Assembly: GCF_907165205.1 (NCBI RefSeq)
Contig: NC_058189.1
Coordinates: forward strand, 67,392,315 to 67,456,314
Length of the DNA stretch: 64,000 nt
Source of the DNA: Coccinella septempunctata
Taxonomy: Eukaryota; Arthropoda; Insecta; Coleoptera; Coccinellidae
Reading direction: 5' to 3'
Notes under the pieces: model-generated
What the model was told of the DNA's origin: nothing
Databases searched by the model: none
The model's input: only the letters and a program-made list of their open reading frames with translations
Part shown: piece by piece, positions 1-11,105 of the stretch
Numbering within the stretch: the first letter of the stretch is position 1
Layout: the number at the start of each line of letters is the position of its first letter
Position numbers and translations under genes: made by a program

Positions 1-153
1 CTCTGATGGAGAACGTTTGGAATTGATGGACCCTTATTCAATACTGACAAGCGCTACTGAGTAATATACAGTAACACAGCAACAACATATTACTCAGTAG
101 CGCTTGCTAGTATTGAACAAGGGTCCATCAATTCCAAACGTTCTCCATCGGAG
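1..153. repeat. Long foldback (inverted repeat) ending at a hammerhead ribozyme
   Basis: Positions 1-67 and 87-153 are reverse complements with only a few mismatches, separated by a 19-base loop. The left arm is cut by the window edge, so the element may extend further left. The right arm runs directly into the hammerhead at 145-224, which is read outward from the palindrome. The decayed element at 45.2-46.7 kb has the same outward arrangement. Confidence 0.9.
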
Positions 154-224
154 AAAAAGCTATGTTGTTCTGATGAGGTCAAATGAGACCGAAACCATGG
201 TCAAAATCTGCTTTTCTTCGATGG
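145..224 (+). ncRNA. Hammerhead ribozyme, type I topology (family 1)
   Basis: The catalytic core CTGATGA is at 170-176 and GAAA at 191-194. Stem II is GGTC (177-180) with GACC (187-190), closed by a 6-base loop. After GAAA, a minimal stem III forms from A194-C195-C196 and G199-G200-T201 with a 2-base loop. C202 is then the expected cleavage-site residue. The open end is stem I: 145-160 pairs with 210-224 over about 15 bp with one bulged A. It is separated by an internal loop from two A-U pairs next to the core (168-169 with 203-204). Very short stem III and an internal loop in stem I are usual for metazoan type I hammerheads, many of which sit in Penelope-like elements. No Penelope-type coding region is visible here. 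Every core residue is present, so self-cleavage after 202 is predicted but untested. Confidence 0.88.
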
Positions 225-1100
225 GGCGTACTCCATTTGTGGCCTTGACGATAGCAAATTGGCTAGTTCCATTCAGATCGTAACACTTGTTGATATTCAT
301 ATCAGCGGGTGGTATGCATCTGAATTTATCCTTATTATTGTACTCATTGCCTCTTAGGAGTGATCATTCCTATTATTAAATTTTTACTTCGAAATGTCAT
401 CACCATGTCGCTGCAATCTTCATTTGAATTCCCAATATCTGGCCGCATTGCGTTGACATTTCTAGTTGTTTCTAGAATAATTCCAATGTAGGTGAGCGTC
501 AAACTATAGAGGTACATATGTAGTAGGTAGTACTAGTTCTTCGCCTAAAACATGAATTTTTCTCAGATTATAGTAGAGAAGTCGAAGTCTCTTTGTACAT
601 CCTGATGGAGCATGGACAAGCAGACAGCACATGGACAACAGTTTCCTGATGCTGATCATGGCTTGCTCAGAAAGTTCTTAGCTTGTCCTCTTTCATTGTA
701 CGCCATCTGATATTCTTTCCTCCATCTTGAGCCATTACAAGTTCCAGCGATAATTTTTCATACAAGCTATGCCCTATTAAACTCTTGTTCTACTGGCGTG
801 ATGGGAGTTTCTACAAGTTCATGATCTATTGAATAATCTGACCTTCTTTAAAGCACTTTTTTCAGTCAGGACTCTAATACCTACGTTTGGAAACATTCAA
901 AGGCATCAATTGCGCATTTAATGAACCAGCTAATCCCCGATGATTCCGACGAACGTCCTAGTCTCTCTAAATCTACCAAATCCACCTGTCATCGCTGGCT
1001 AAACAAACAGGAATTAGCACGTACGCCGAAAAACACGCACCACGTCCGAAAGCAAAAAACAAACACGACTCCGCGCCAGTGCAAACACGGAGATAAATCA
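225..1100. other. No gene recognised
   Basis: AT-rich sequence without a convincing reading frame or terminal repeat. A short stretch near 397-440 resembles one near 12435-12470 (both contain CCATGTCGCTGCAATCT), so part of it is a dispersed repeat fragment. Confidence 0.6.
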
Positions 1101-1540
1101 TCTTGATATCAAATTGCCCGGCGAAAAAAACGGCCGTAAGGGTGGAGGACGGGAAGGGGGTGGAACAATATGGCGCCCCCGTAATCCCCTCGCAAGGGGG
1201 CTTAGCGAAAGCGGATCAGGCGGGCGGGCGACCGGTCCCGCTGTGCGGCACAATTAATTTGCCGTCAATCGGATCTGGTCCTGTTCAAACAGGCCAAAGC
1301 CGTGTTTATGTCGCCGGGATATGGAGTGAAGGAGGACGTTTTGGGGAGCTACGGGTTGCCGTTTTTGATCTGCGAGACTTTTGATTTATTCCTTTGGGAT
1401 CGGCGGGAAGTTTGACTCGGCGAAAATCAACAAGTATTTGATGTACGAGCTCGATTTGTTCGGATACTCTGCGGACGATTACAGTTCGATGATTTATTTT
1501 TCTTTGATAGACTTCCAATTAGTTCGAATATATGAATCGA
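1101..1540. other. GC-rich single-copy block, function unknown
   Basis: Clearly richer in G+C and CpG than its surroundings, and not repeated elsewhere in the window. A 93-codon open frame on the plus strand (1103-1384) and a 70-codon one on the minus strand exist. Neither encodes a family I recognise, and open frames this size are expected by chance in GC-rich DNA. A non-coding regulatory block is possible but unproven. Confidence 0.4.
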
Positions 1541-1848
1541 ACCACTCTTTACACTTTTAATCTTTTTGCCGAATAAACTCATAATATCTGTTGAAAAAGG
1601 TCAAATTTACGCTTCAATAAAGATGGAAGTCAACAAAGTGAAGTCAAAAATGCAAGTATTGAAGTCACCGTACGCTGCCTTGAGCAAAGAAAAAAAATTA
1701 TTTCCCTAATAAACTGCTTCACATGAGTTAAGGATATTGACTTAAATTGCAAAAAAATATAGTTAGCATAAGATTTTTGTGATGAAACTTCATATTAATA
1801 TGATTTCAAGTTGCAAATTAATTTTAGCCTAGGTCTGCAGCGTATACA
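1541..1848. other. No gene recognised
   Basis: AT-rich spacer between the GC-rich block and the Tc1-like element. I see no repeat shared with other parts of the window. Confidence 0.5.
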
Positions 1849-3165
1849 GGATGGTTAAGAAAAATCGAGTAAAATAACGAAATTTTAATTCCAAAGAATT
1901 CAAGCATTTTGAGACTATCAATACAATGTATGGCCTCCACGAGCATCAATAACAACTTGACATCTTCTTTGCATACTACACACGAGGTTGTTGAACATTT
2001 CTTGAGGAATTTGGTTCTATAAACGGGGCAGAAGCTCTCTCAGGTCATTTAAGGATTCTGGGGTAGGTTGATGATTATCTAATCTTCTTTGGAGCATATT
2101 CCATGCATGTTCTATGCAATTCAACCAAGCTCCTCGTACGCATTCTCAACTATGGCTGCACGGTGCGGCCATAGCGTTATCGTCTAGAAATTGAAAAGTT
2201 TCACCAAGAGCAGCGTGAAAATTTGGCACAACATTGTCAATGACATGCTCCCTATAGTGTAAGGCGGTGATATTCCCAGGACAAATGTGTAGATCTGTGC
2301 GCCCGTTGAAACATATCCCGGCCCATACCATAACACTACCCCCTCGGAATGGATGGACTTCTTGGACATAGCGACGATTACGGGGTATGCGTGGGATTGT
2401 CCATAACCTTATTCTTCGAGAATCTGAAAATCGTCCATATCTGGATTCATCAGTGAAAAGGACACTACGCCATTGATCGTTCCAATTGATATGTTGCCTT
2501 GCCCATTCCAGTCTTTGACGCTTATGGTCACGTGTTAATGAAACTCCTCTTAATGGGCCTCTAGAACCTAGATTCACCTCTCTCAAACGTCGTGTGATGG
2601 TTTCGATGGAAACTTGGACCCCATCTGCATTTTGAAGAGTATTCCGTAGCATTCTACAGGTAGATGTAGGGTTTCTTCTCGCCGAAACGGTGATGAAACG
2701 ATCCTGAGCAGGTGTTGTTTTCGTCGCCCACCAAGCCTTGGTCTTTCCAACACGGAACCTGTCTCCCTGAAACTATTTCAAAGTCGAAATCACACTTAGG
2801 CTAACTTGGAGCCTTTCCGCTACAACAACCTGAGTTAGGCCACCCTGTAGCATTCTGATAGCCCTATTAGCCTCAGCATTTGTTAATTTACGTCTTGGCA
2901 TTTTCAGAAAACTCGTTTCAAATCGAAGCCGTTGATAAACTGACTTCATTTCGAAATAAGAACATTCATGAAGCATATGCAAAGAACTAAACTTCAGAGA
3001 AAAAGCGACCAGATTGACGAAATGTCTCATACTGATTTTTATTGGATCGATTCAAGTTGTCATTGAGTTTTAAATGATTTTACAGCGATTTTCTCGAAGA
3101 TTACATACTTTTAAAAACGATTGAATACGGTATCCCCTAACTTTCGTGGAGCAGTTTATTTTCAC
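1849..3165 (-). mobile_element. Tc1-like DNA transposon, copy 1 (inactive)
   Basis: From about 1960 to 3155 the sequence matches the minus-strand Tc1-like element at 27.25-28.48 kb almost base for base, including non-coding flanks of the transposase. Outer boundaries are approximate: one side starts near a TACAGGATGG motif at about 1849, and the other fades after GTGGAGCAGT near 3155. It is inactive: the transposase frame is broken (see the transposase entry) and clear terminal inverted repeats are not visible. Confidence 0.85.
2120..2901 (-). pseudogene. Tc1-like (DD34E) transposase remnant
   Basis: A Tc1/mariner-superfamily transposase would cut and paste the element at TA sites. The start MPRRKLTNAEANRAIRML (ATG at 2901-2899) opens an N-terminal helix-turn-helix with a QVVVAERLQVS helix. 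The catalytic domain follows, with VLFTDESRYGRF carrying the first Asp, then VMVWAGICFNGRTDLH and FLDDNA with the second Asp. Relative to the 27-kb copy, an extra base pair near 2167 shifts the frame just after FLDDNA. About 36 bp near 2126 are deleted, removing the PHSPDL stretch before the last acidic residue. The frame is also broken between the two halves. This is a dead gene in an insect-type Tc1 lineage. Confidence 0.88.
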
Positions 3166-3442
3166 GCGTACAGATCCGATTCTGTAAGTTTTGAGAAGCT
3201 TCTTACCGAAAGACTCGAAAAACGGTCTTCTACTGGTGCTTTAGCACCACTTTTGGGGGTCTTCAACGAATAGTTCGAGGGACAAAGAAAGAAAGAAAGA
3301 ATTTTCCAATTGCACTTGTTCTCCATCAGCCTTTTACCTCTCCAGGGCTTTGTTGGCATCGTCTTCGAATGAAACTTGTGTGGTCACAATGGTTCGTTCA
3401 ATTGAAAACGAAAAATACAGCCATCTATCTCATCAGTTCGGT
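3166..3442. other. No gene recognised; short GAAA microsatellite
   Basis: Unassigned sequence. A short (GAAA)n run lies at about 3284-3301. Confidence 0.5.
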
Positions 3443-3790
3443 TCGGTGCAACCGTTCGGTCTTGAGGAAATTTTAACTGATCCCATCTTTTTCGGAATTT
3501 TTCGAAGTTCATCTTTAGAGTAATTTATCTTCCAGGAAAATAATCGTAGATCTAAATGTAATACATGTTCTGAAAGAGCAACTCTTCTAGTAATAAATCT
3601 GAGAATTTCATCCGTCTCGCCACAACCGTTCGGTCTTGAGGAAGTTTCAACTGAATCCATCTTTTTGGGAAGGTCAACTCTCGATACGCGTATGTATGCC
3701 AGAAAAATAATTGTAGATCTAAATGTGATACATATTTCAAAAGACCTACTTTTTTAAGTAATGGATCTCGAAATTTTATCACATTGATTC
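3443..3790 (+). repeat. Tandem repeat, unit about 174 bp, two units
   Basis: The motif ACCGTTCGGTCTTGAGGAA occurs at 3451 and again at 3625. It is followed each time by an AACTGAnnCCATCTTTTT block, a GTAGATCTAAATGT(A/G)ATACAT block and a run ending in AGTAATnnATCT. The two units have diverged by substitutions and small gaps. The same unit with the same period recurs at 8411-8700. Confidence 0.85.
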
Positions 3791-4780
3791 GAATTGCGGA
3801 GGACTTACAATTCCCTGGAACCTTCGGCCGATAAAGTATACCCAGAAATTATCCGATCAACTGAGCTCAAAATTAACAGCCGCAAAATAGCGAAATACTC
3901 CGCATCGCGATCAATTAACGTCACTTAAAGCCAACAGTTGTAATTTCCGTAAATTTATTTACAAGATACCGATTATGTTATAGAAACAATAAAAACCGAA
4001 CCTGTCATGTTAGCCAAGAGACCATCGGATGATCCATTTTTTTTTTTTTATTCACCGACACGAATGTTTCCTTTGATGTATTCAACAAACAGGAAATTTC
4101 ATAACCGCTATCACACGAAATAATAATAATATATTAAATTTTAATTACTTTATTCAGTATGCGGACTGTGTTGAATCAGCGGCATCTCGAAAACAAGGAA
4201 TATGAAGAGAAAAAACTCGTTATATTTTCTCATACGTGTCCTTGCGCCGTAAGAGACTATTGCGTTCTGCTTGGATATTAATTTATGCCCATTTTACAGT
4301 TGGAAGGAATCTCATTTATATTGCTGAAGATTGGATTTACATCGGAAACGATCAAAATGGATATCGATTTGAGACAGGACTGTTATCGTTGTCTTGTCTT
4401 CGAAGAAGTGGGACTTGATCCAACCATGAGGTTTTTGTATGTAACTGTAGCTGCCAGCAAATGAACGGTAGTATGAGCCTTCCAGAGTCAATAAAAAATT
4501 CATTACAACATTGAGAAAATAATTTCTCATCGAGAACCATTAAGAAGTACCCGCTCCAGGTTGGTGATGTGGATGAAGAGGAAATTGAAGGTTGCTTCGA
4601 AAAATACCCCAAGACATATTGGCGTCATGTAAGTTCATTATACCGTTGACCAGGTTCTCGCCACACCAACGTAGTTGCAAGCATATGCATCCCAACATGG
4701 TATGTACAGAGTATCCCAAATTGCTTGATTTTGGCTGTTTCTTATACTTCTATGTAGATTAGATAGGAATCACGATTTTC
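3791..4780. other. No gene recognised
   Basis: AT-rich unassigned sequence with a poly-T run at about 4038-4050. Short open frames on both strands between 4236 and 4612 overlap each other and look like nothing known. I treat them as chance. Confidence 0.55.
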
Positions 4781-5595
4781 GTGAAAAGACAGAAGGTGGA
4801 ACTCATCAAAATATGTCGTGTAACCAAAAATTGTCTATATAAAATATCCAAGATAGCTGAGATACAACCCCTAGAAGTTCGACAAAATTTCATTGAATTT
4901 CAAGTACGGGACTGTGGAAGGTGACTCCGGCATCGCAACAACGAAACAAAACATAAACATATGGCTGGACAATGAATGGTTCAGTACCAAGTTCATCGGA
5001 TTAGATGCATCAGGTCACTTTTGAGAGAATCATAATTGTTGTATCGTGCAATTTAGGGTGAGAAAAAAATGAAGAGAATCGAGGCAGTTTCTTGAAAGTG
5101 CTTATGTTAGTTATGTTGAAAATGTGCTATGATGTTTCCCCACTTCATCCCATTCTTACGAAGATTGTTGGAATGTTCGAACAAGAAGATTGTGATGCCC
5201 ATTGTGAAAAAATTCGTGAATAATTTAGACGAATTTTATTGGTGAGATTTTGAAGTATTATTCTATCGTCTGTCAATTGGTATCGAAATGAGCCATTTCA
5301 TAAAATGTGTAAGTTATCAAAAAATAATGACAACAATTCGGCAATCCTAAGTTTTCATTTTCATTACCGCGTAAATATCGAACGAGCCAATATCCTAAAC
5401 GAAACCACATGGTCGAATCAGGAGATGAGTTTTTCCCACTGCTTTGCGATAATTCAGCTAACAAACGGTCTAGGGTCGTATTAGGATCTATTTCAGTAAT
5501 CATTTTCAATTTTTTTTTAACTTTGTCATTTTGAGAGTTTTGTATAAGTGATTTTTGGTGAAACGTTCTATCTTCTGTTAAAAAAAGCCTCACCT
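4781..5595 (+). mobile_element. Family-3 repeat element, copy 1
   Basis: About 0.8 kb shared with copies at 32.4-33.8, 46.8-47.6 and 63.0-63.8 kb. The right end reads AAAAAGCCTCACCTTCAAA. The left end (GACAGAAGGTGGAACTCATC) is the worn inverse of the right-hand terminus in the better copies. No protein is encoded: frames are interrupted and differ between copies. The class is not clear, but ends of this kind (AGGTGAGGCTTTTT...) suggest a non-autonomous inverted-repeat DNA transposon. Confidence 0.8.
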
Positions 5596-6294
5596 TCAAA
5601 TACTCCGTGTATTCTACTTTTTATGACTTGTACTAAGGGTGGAGAAAAAATTCCAACCTCCTGTTCACCCCTTTCAAGATGCAACGTTGCCAAATCGCCC
5701 GAATTTCCCGAAAATCGACGTAAAATACACAACGCGTAAAAACACCCCGATTACATCAGCGAAAATCCCTCTCACCTCAATTCCCACAAGACTCAGCGTT
5801 AACTTACCCCCTTGATCGGTCGCGGCGGACGCACGCTAGGTAAGCACTTATCTGGAGGGCCTCCGGTTCCATCAGGTATTTCCGCGTACGGGGCACGTTC
5901 TGTGGGAACCATTTCCCGCAGATCGCATAAGCCCTTTGTTGGCGCACTTTACGACCGGCCTTTATCTGTTGACGATGCGTAAAACAACAAAGGCCTCATT
6001 CGGAAATTCGAAAACCCTCCAGCGGTCCTCGTACTTTCGTTTAATTTGTTTATTTGCCTCTTATCGCGTCCAGAGGGTCAGATTTTAGGGCGAAAGTGAG
6101 CGGTGCGCCTATTTTTGACTTCGAGATTCGTCGATGGGTTGTTGGTGCGGATCAGGGAGCTTAATAATGCAAGGGGGTACGGTCAGAGGGGTGATTACCC
6201 CAATCCCCCCAAAATTGTCCCCATACATTCGTTAGGTATGTTGAAATGAAGGAAGCCTTTGACAAAATTGAAAATATTGAATTTTATGATAGGT
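5596..6294. other. GC-richer single-copy block, function unknown
   Basis: From about 5690 to 6230 the sequence is GC- and CpG-richer than its neighbours and not repeated in the window. It lies about 4.2 kb beyond the apterous exon on the side where that gene's 3' exons should be. I looked for homeodomain codons on the minus strand and found none. Confidence 0.4.
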
Positions 6295-7450
6295 ATACGC
6301 CATTCACTTTTATTTTAGCATTCGGTTGGCCATGGAAATTTGACACATTTCACTCTGTATAGTACGAAAATGTGGGGTTATGACCCTTGTCAAAACATTT
6401 TTGGGTTTTAAATCAACGCTATGTTGCCAGTTCTACGTAAAAGTTTCTGTTATTACGTATTATTTTATCACAATGTCGAATCTCTTCGGAAAATATGTGA
6501 CGAACATAATTGAAGTTTATACAAACTGATTGAAGGCATACCAAATCCAGTTATTTGCATGGAAAATACAAGAGATCAGTATAATATCTTAATATGCACT
6601 AGCTTGAGGAGAGTTAATGTTCGTTATATTCTTTGGCTAAAGTTTGAATACGTTATATCAGTTGTAGATTTCAAAAATATTAACCCGAAGATGAAATGCA
6701 TTTGATGCAGTTGGGAATGGGTATCTCCAGAAGGAGTTAACAGATAATTACAAGAATGTTAAATTCTCCAACAAAAATCATCTTGCATCAATATAACTAG
6801 AAGGAATTAAAGGAAGTTTCAAGTCAAGATGAACTTCACCTTTGAACAAAAATTTCACATGAATAAACAATTAACAGGACAACTGGCGCGTATTTGTGGC
6901 TGTTCATCTTAATGCATTGATATAATAATAATAATTAGGTATTTATTGGTACCTTGACATTTACAATGTTTAGGACAAGTCAAATGAAAAATAGAAATAT
7001 CAATTTTCGGGATTTCATCGAAAATCCTGTAGTAAACTCTTCGCATTAATTCACTCAAACATAAAATTCTCAAATGCCACCACTTTTTTGGGTCTCCCAT
7101 CAGAAGGAAATTCTTTGTCATCCTCTTCATTCACAATCTTTCTGATTGTAGAAATATTCTGCTGAAATATAAGTTGTTTAGATGCGCAGATGAAGTATTA
7201 TATAAATTCTGTTACATTGAATATGTTCGCTACCGTCTGACGTATTGTGGATTTTAGAATATCAGGGTATAACTATTTGAATGAGCGGACCTGAATTCTA
7301 AATAGCACTTCCTGAAACCCTGTCTCTTTTTTTCAATCAGTTTCGGCATTTTCGTAATAAAAATTGATATTAGTTGTGGCAACGGCGTTATGACATTAAC
7401 GACATTTCATGAGTGCCAACCTTACTCCGTTCTAGTTACAAAAACTTGAA
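6295..7450 (-). mobile_element. Family-2 inverted-repeat element, truncated copy
   Basis: Matches the full copies at 15.6-16.9 and 34.7-35.9 kb in reverse orientation. Its left end carries the terminal repeat (CCATTCACTTTTATTTTAGC, then GGTTGGCCATGG). It ends abruptly near 7450 within the other subterminal region, so the second terminal repeat is lost. No transposase is encoded in any copy. Confidence 0.9.
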
Positions 7451-8410
7451 CTCGATTAGTTCTTCCAACAACACTCTTGTAAATACAAATCACCTTTCCA
7501 AAACCAGTATACTGCGATTTGTTAAATTTTTTTTACAATTTATTACACCAGGTCCGAATTTTGTAACTTTTATTTGATTGTGATATCGAAAGAATATTTC
7601 GACTAGGATTTATTACAAATTTATTTCAACTGACTCATCAATACAAATCCCAATTTTGATTATAGATCGTGTTTTTCTTTTGTGGATTTATGTGAAAAGC
7701 CTTAAATTCACTTCATTCAGAGATGCACAAATGAAGAACAATTAAAAGAACCCCCTTAAAATTTCAGTGACTTTTTTCAATCTCCAAATGACGAACAAGG
7801 ATGCGGTCTATAATTCCCAATTTGTTGTCCAACTCGAGATGGACAATTAAAAAAACTACGTCTCCCTCAACATTACAATATAGTCATTTACGACTCTTTT
7901 TTACGAGGCATAATTCAGTGATAATTTAGATGCGTTTTGTTTACCCTCCAGTTTATTCCTTTCCCTAGTCGTAAAAATGACTGATTTCGGGGAAAACCCT
8001 CCAGAATCACTTCCGAAAATGACTTCGAAAAGAAAGATATATTGCGCGCCTGTAGGGGTTTACGGCCGAACATGTATGGTTTTATGAAGTGCAAAAAATA
8101 CCAAAGGTGAACTGACACTTAACAAGTTAATTTTATGGGGGTGTTGTGTTGTGATTGGAGATCGTTATGGCATAGATTATGGGCAATCGGATGGTCGGTG
8201 GAGATCTGGATTTTTTCCTAGATTGCTCTTTTGTTGAAGGTTGAAATGTCGAGGGTTTACGACGTGTTTTGTTGCGATGCCGACAGGGTGGATACGTGGA
8301 TAGATTTATGTTGAGAATTTTATTTCACCTATTTGTTGAGAGTCCAGGTTCGATTTGTTTTTACAATTCACTGATCATTTGCCTCCTTTGTTGACTCATT
8401 TCAAATTTCA
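7451..8410. other. No gene recognised
   Basis: AT-rich, apparently single-copy sequence. I found no coding region, terminal repeats or RNA gene. Confidence 0.5.
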
Positions 8411-8700
8411 TCGAGCTCTGTGCAATCGTTCGGTCTCGACCATTTTTTAACTGAATACATCTTTTTGTGAATTTTTCGAAGGTCAACTTTCGAGTTGCTT
8501 ATCTTTCAGGAAAATCATCGTAGATCTAAACGTGATACATATTCTGAAAGAGCAACTCTTCTAGTGATAAATCTGAGAATTTTATGCATCTCGGCACAAC
8601 CGTTCGGTCTTGACGAATTTTTAACTGATCCCCTCTTTTTTGGAATATTTTCAACAAGGAATTTTTTACTAATCTTTCGAATGGAGTTCCTGGTTTCGAT
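8411..8700 (+). repeat. 174-bp repeat, second locus
   Basis: The CGTTCGGTCT motif appears at 8427 and 8601, again 174 bp apart. The rest of the unit (GTAGATCTAAACGTGATACAT and TTTTTAACTGA blocks) matches the array at 3443-3790. The second unit is incomplete. Confidence 0.82.
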
Positions 8701-8848
8701 CTTCCCAAGACCATATGGTGTTTTCTAAATCTTATAAGAAGAGGTCACGGACTTTGCAATTGTATGCTTCCCAGCTTCCCAGATTGAATTAAGTTGAAAG
8801 CCATATTAGTTGTGAATTAGCGGAAGTAGAAGAAAAAATTAATTATCT

Positions 8849-9702
8849 ATACTCCATTCAAATTTATTTTAGCAGTCGGTTGGCCATGAAATAATTTTCT
8901 CAAGTTTTTGTAACTATAACGGAGTATGGTTGACACTCATGAAATGTCGTTAATGTCATAATGCCGTTGCCACAACTAATATCAATTTTTATTACGAAAA
9001 TGCCGAAAGTATTGAAAAAAGAGACAGGGTTTCAGGAAGTGCTATTTAGAATTCAGGTCCGCTCATTCAAATAGTTATACCCTGATATTCTAAAATCCAC
9101 AATACGTCAGACGGTAGCGAACATATTCAATGTAAGAGAATTTATATAATTCTTCATCTGCGGATCTAAACGACTTATATTTCAACTGAATATTTCCACA
9201 ATCAGAAAGATTGTGAATGAAGAGGATGACTAAAAATTTCCTTCTATTGGGAGATTCCAAAAAGTGGTGGCATTTGAGAATTTTATATTTGAGTGAATTA
9301 ATGCGAAAAGTTTACTACAGGATTTTCGATGAATATCATCGTAGAATAAGTTCCCGAAAATTGATTTTTCTATTTTTCATTTGACTTGTCCCATGCTAAT
9401 GTAAATGTCTTAAGGTACCAATAAATACCTAATTATTATTATTATATCAATGTATTGAAATGAACAGCCACAAATACTCGCCAGGTGTCCTATTAATTTT
9501 TTATCCATGTGAAATTTTCGTTCAAAGGTGAAGTTCATTTTGATTTGAAACTTCCTTTAATTCCTTTAACTTATATTGATGCAAGATGATTTTTGTTGAA
9601 TAATTTAACATTCTTGTAATTATCTGTTAATTCCTTCGAGAGATACCAATTCCATATCATTGCATCATATGCATTTCATTATCCGGTTAATATTTTCGAA
9701 AT
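8849..9702 (+). mobile_element. Family-2 inverted-repeat element, truncated copy
   Basis: Begins with the terminal repeat ATACTCCATTCAAATTTATT followed by AGCAGTCGGTTGGCCATG. It follows the full-length copies for about 850 bp, then breaks off near 9702 before the second terminal repeat. It lies opposite in orientation to the copy at 6295-7450. Confidence 0.9.
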
Positions 9703-10423
9703 GGTTGTGAATTTAAGATCAATCTGACGTAGTGAATTCAATTTTATCATTTTACTTTCTTCTGCTTTTATTTTCTGTCTATTTCAGATAAGAGTTTCTG
9801 GTAATTTGGAAAATACTCTGTGGATTTTTTTTAGACGCAAAAGCAGATGCCCTTTTAAAGCCTTCAATATCAACACAAGATCGCAGTTCTTGGATTCAAG
9901 CCTTCAAATGAACGTTTTGTATGTCGTAAGAAAATTCAAGCACAATATGATCGTCGAGAACATTCTGCTTAGGTCTTGGTATACTTGCCTTCAAATACCC
10001 CCTGTGTTTTAATTTAACCCAATTGGATTCGTAGTTTTCTCAATATTGGGGAACAAAATTTCGGACACCACAATAATTGGATCGATTTTGCCCTAAACCT
10101 ATCCCGAAAAAAGTCCCATGTGATTTTCTTTCGGAAGTACAATGTACAATGTTTACAGACAAAAGGAATTTGAGCAAGTATTCTTCATCAATGAGTCGAG
10201 GCTGATCGTTTTAGACCATTCTCGGCTGGAAATTCTAAAATTACAGACATTTCTTAAGGCAGAAGAATAACGCCTTTTTTCCTAGGAAGAAGCCTAGGTG
10301 TGAAAAAACGATTTTCAGCAAAAAAGGAGAAACAGATCATGATATTTTGTGATATTCATGAAGTCCTCCAACTATTATTCATTCAAAAAACAAAACATGT
10401 AAAAATCCGTATAAACTTCCACC
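9703..10423. other. No gene recognised; predicted intron 3' of the apterous exon
   Basis: AT-rich sequence immediately downstream (minus strand) of the apterous splice donor. I see no further exon of that gene. Confidence 0.5.
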
Positions 10424-10429
10424 CCTTAC
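10424..10429 (-). other. Splice donor of the apterous exon
   Basis: On the minus strand the exon ends ...CTTAG and the intron opens GTAAGG, close to the donor consensus. Reading past it adds a tail (KGWKFIRIF...) unlike other Apterous proteins, which supports the splice here. Confidence 0.85.
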
Positions 10430-10872
10430 CTAAGCTCGCCGTCATCCCCTCCAGGTCCTTCGGCTTCCTCTTCCTCGGCCTCCCCTTCTGCCTAGGCGTC
10501 GTCGGCGCCCCGTTGAAGAAGGGCACCTTGGCCATGGGGGGACCGCCGTCAACCCCCGGCTGCGGCGGCAGGGGGGCGTGGTGGAAATCCGGCGAGGGGA
10601 ACTGCGCGGGGTAGTGGTGGGGCGGCATTCCACCCCCGGGATACATGGCGCCCGGGGACGCCAGGGGAAGCTCGGCCGAGGGCATCTCGAAGTGGAGGCG
10701 GCACAGCACTGCCCCCTCGCGCATGCCGAAGTGGTCGCCCTTCGTTAGGGGCTGATTGCAGACCGCGCAGGAGAAGCAGTGCACGTGGAAGACCAGCTCT
10801 CTGGCCCGCATCACCAGCTCGGATGAGAGGATTGTCGTGTGGCATTTCGCGCAGCGCTTCATGCCGAACAGC
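10430..10872 (-). CDS. ap: Apterous (Lhx2/9-type LIM-homeodomain factor), exon with LIM2 and basic linker, partial
   Basis: Apterous is a nuclear transcription factor that specifies dorsal wing identity and some neurons in insects. This 443-base exon reads LFGMKRCAKC, then a complete second LIM zinc domain. Numbering from the internal Met, the zinc ligands are C4, C7, H26, C29, C32, C35, C54 and H57, with 18-residue spacing in each half. VMRAREL, HVHCF and LTKGDHFGMREG are signatures of the Lhx2/9/Apterous group. A Pro/Gly/His-rich linker follows, then RQKGRPRKRKPKD, a basic stretch seen in Drosophila Apterous just before the homeodomain. The exon starts with one base of a split codon and ends with the first base of another, so it is internal. 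It is far richer in G+C than the surrounding DNA and shows no stop or frameshift. The LIM1 and homeodomain exons are not in the window. Beetles can have two apterous paralogues, and I cannot tell which this is. Confidence 0.93.
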
Positions 10873-10890
10873 CTGAAAGAAAAAAAAAAG
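10873..10890 (-). other. Splice acceptor of the apterous exon
   Basis: On the minus strand a long pyrimidine tract (about fourteen bases, mostly T) leads into CTTTCAG, directly before GCTGTTCGGCATG. The FG-x-x-R-C junction it creates matches the LIM1-LIM2 spacer of Apterous proteins. Confidence 0.88.
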
Positions 10891-11105
10891 AACTTTATTT
10901 TATATATATTTTTTAAAAAAAAAATCGCAGAGAGTGATAGTTTAAATCTCGAGTATGCTCGAAAGGTTGTCTTTACGTTCCAGAAATCCCACCTAACGTC
11001 ACTAATATTTTACAATGACTCTATAACCATAAACTGAATAATTGACAAATATACAAAGATGAAGACAAATATACAAAGGTATGAAGGTCCGTGTGTTTGT
11101 TTGTA

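Noticed and set aside
5385..5402. ACGAAACCACATGGTCG in family 3 resembling a hammerhead 3' half
   Set aside because: No CTGATGA box lies upstream in any family-3 copy.
5273..5599. 108-codon frame in family 3 as the element's protein
   Set aside because: The frame is not preserved in the other copies (stops and shifts), so the element is non-coding.
1..10383. Homeodomain exon of apterous downstream of the LIM2 exon
   Set aside because: I looked for the WFQNARAKWRR coding pattern on the minus strand and found nothing compatible.
10442..10845. Long open frames overlapping the apterous exon in other phases and on the plus strand
   Set aside because: They are Pro/Arg-rich shadows of a GC-rich exon. 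Only the minus-strand frame with LIM ligands and splice sites is credible.
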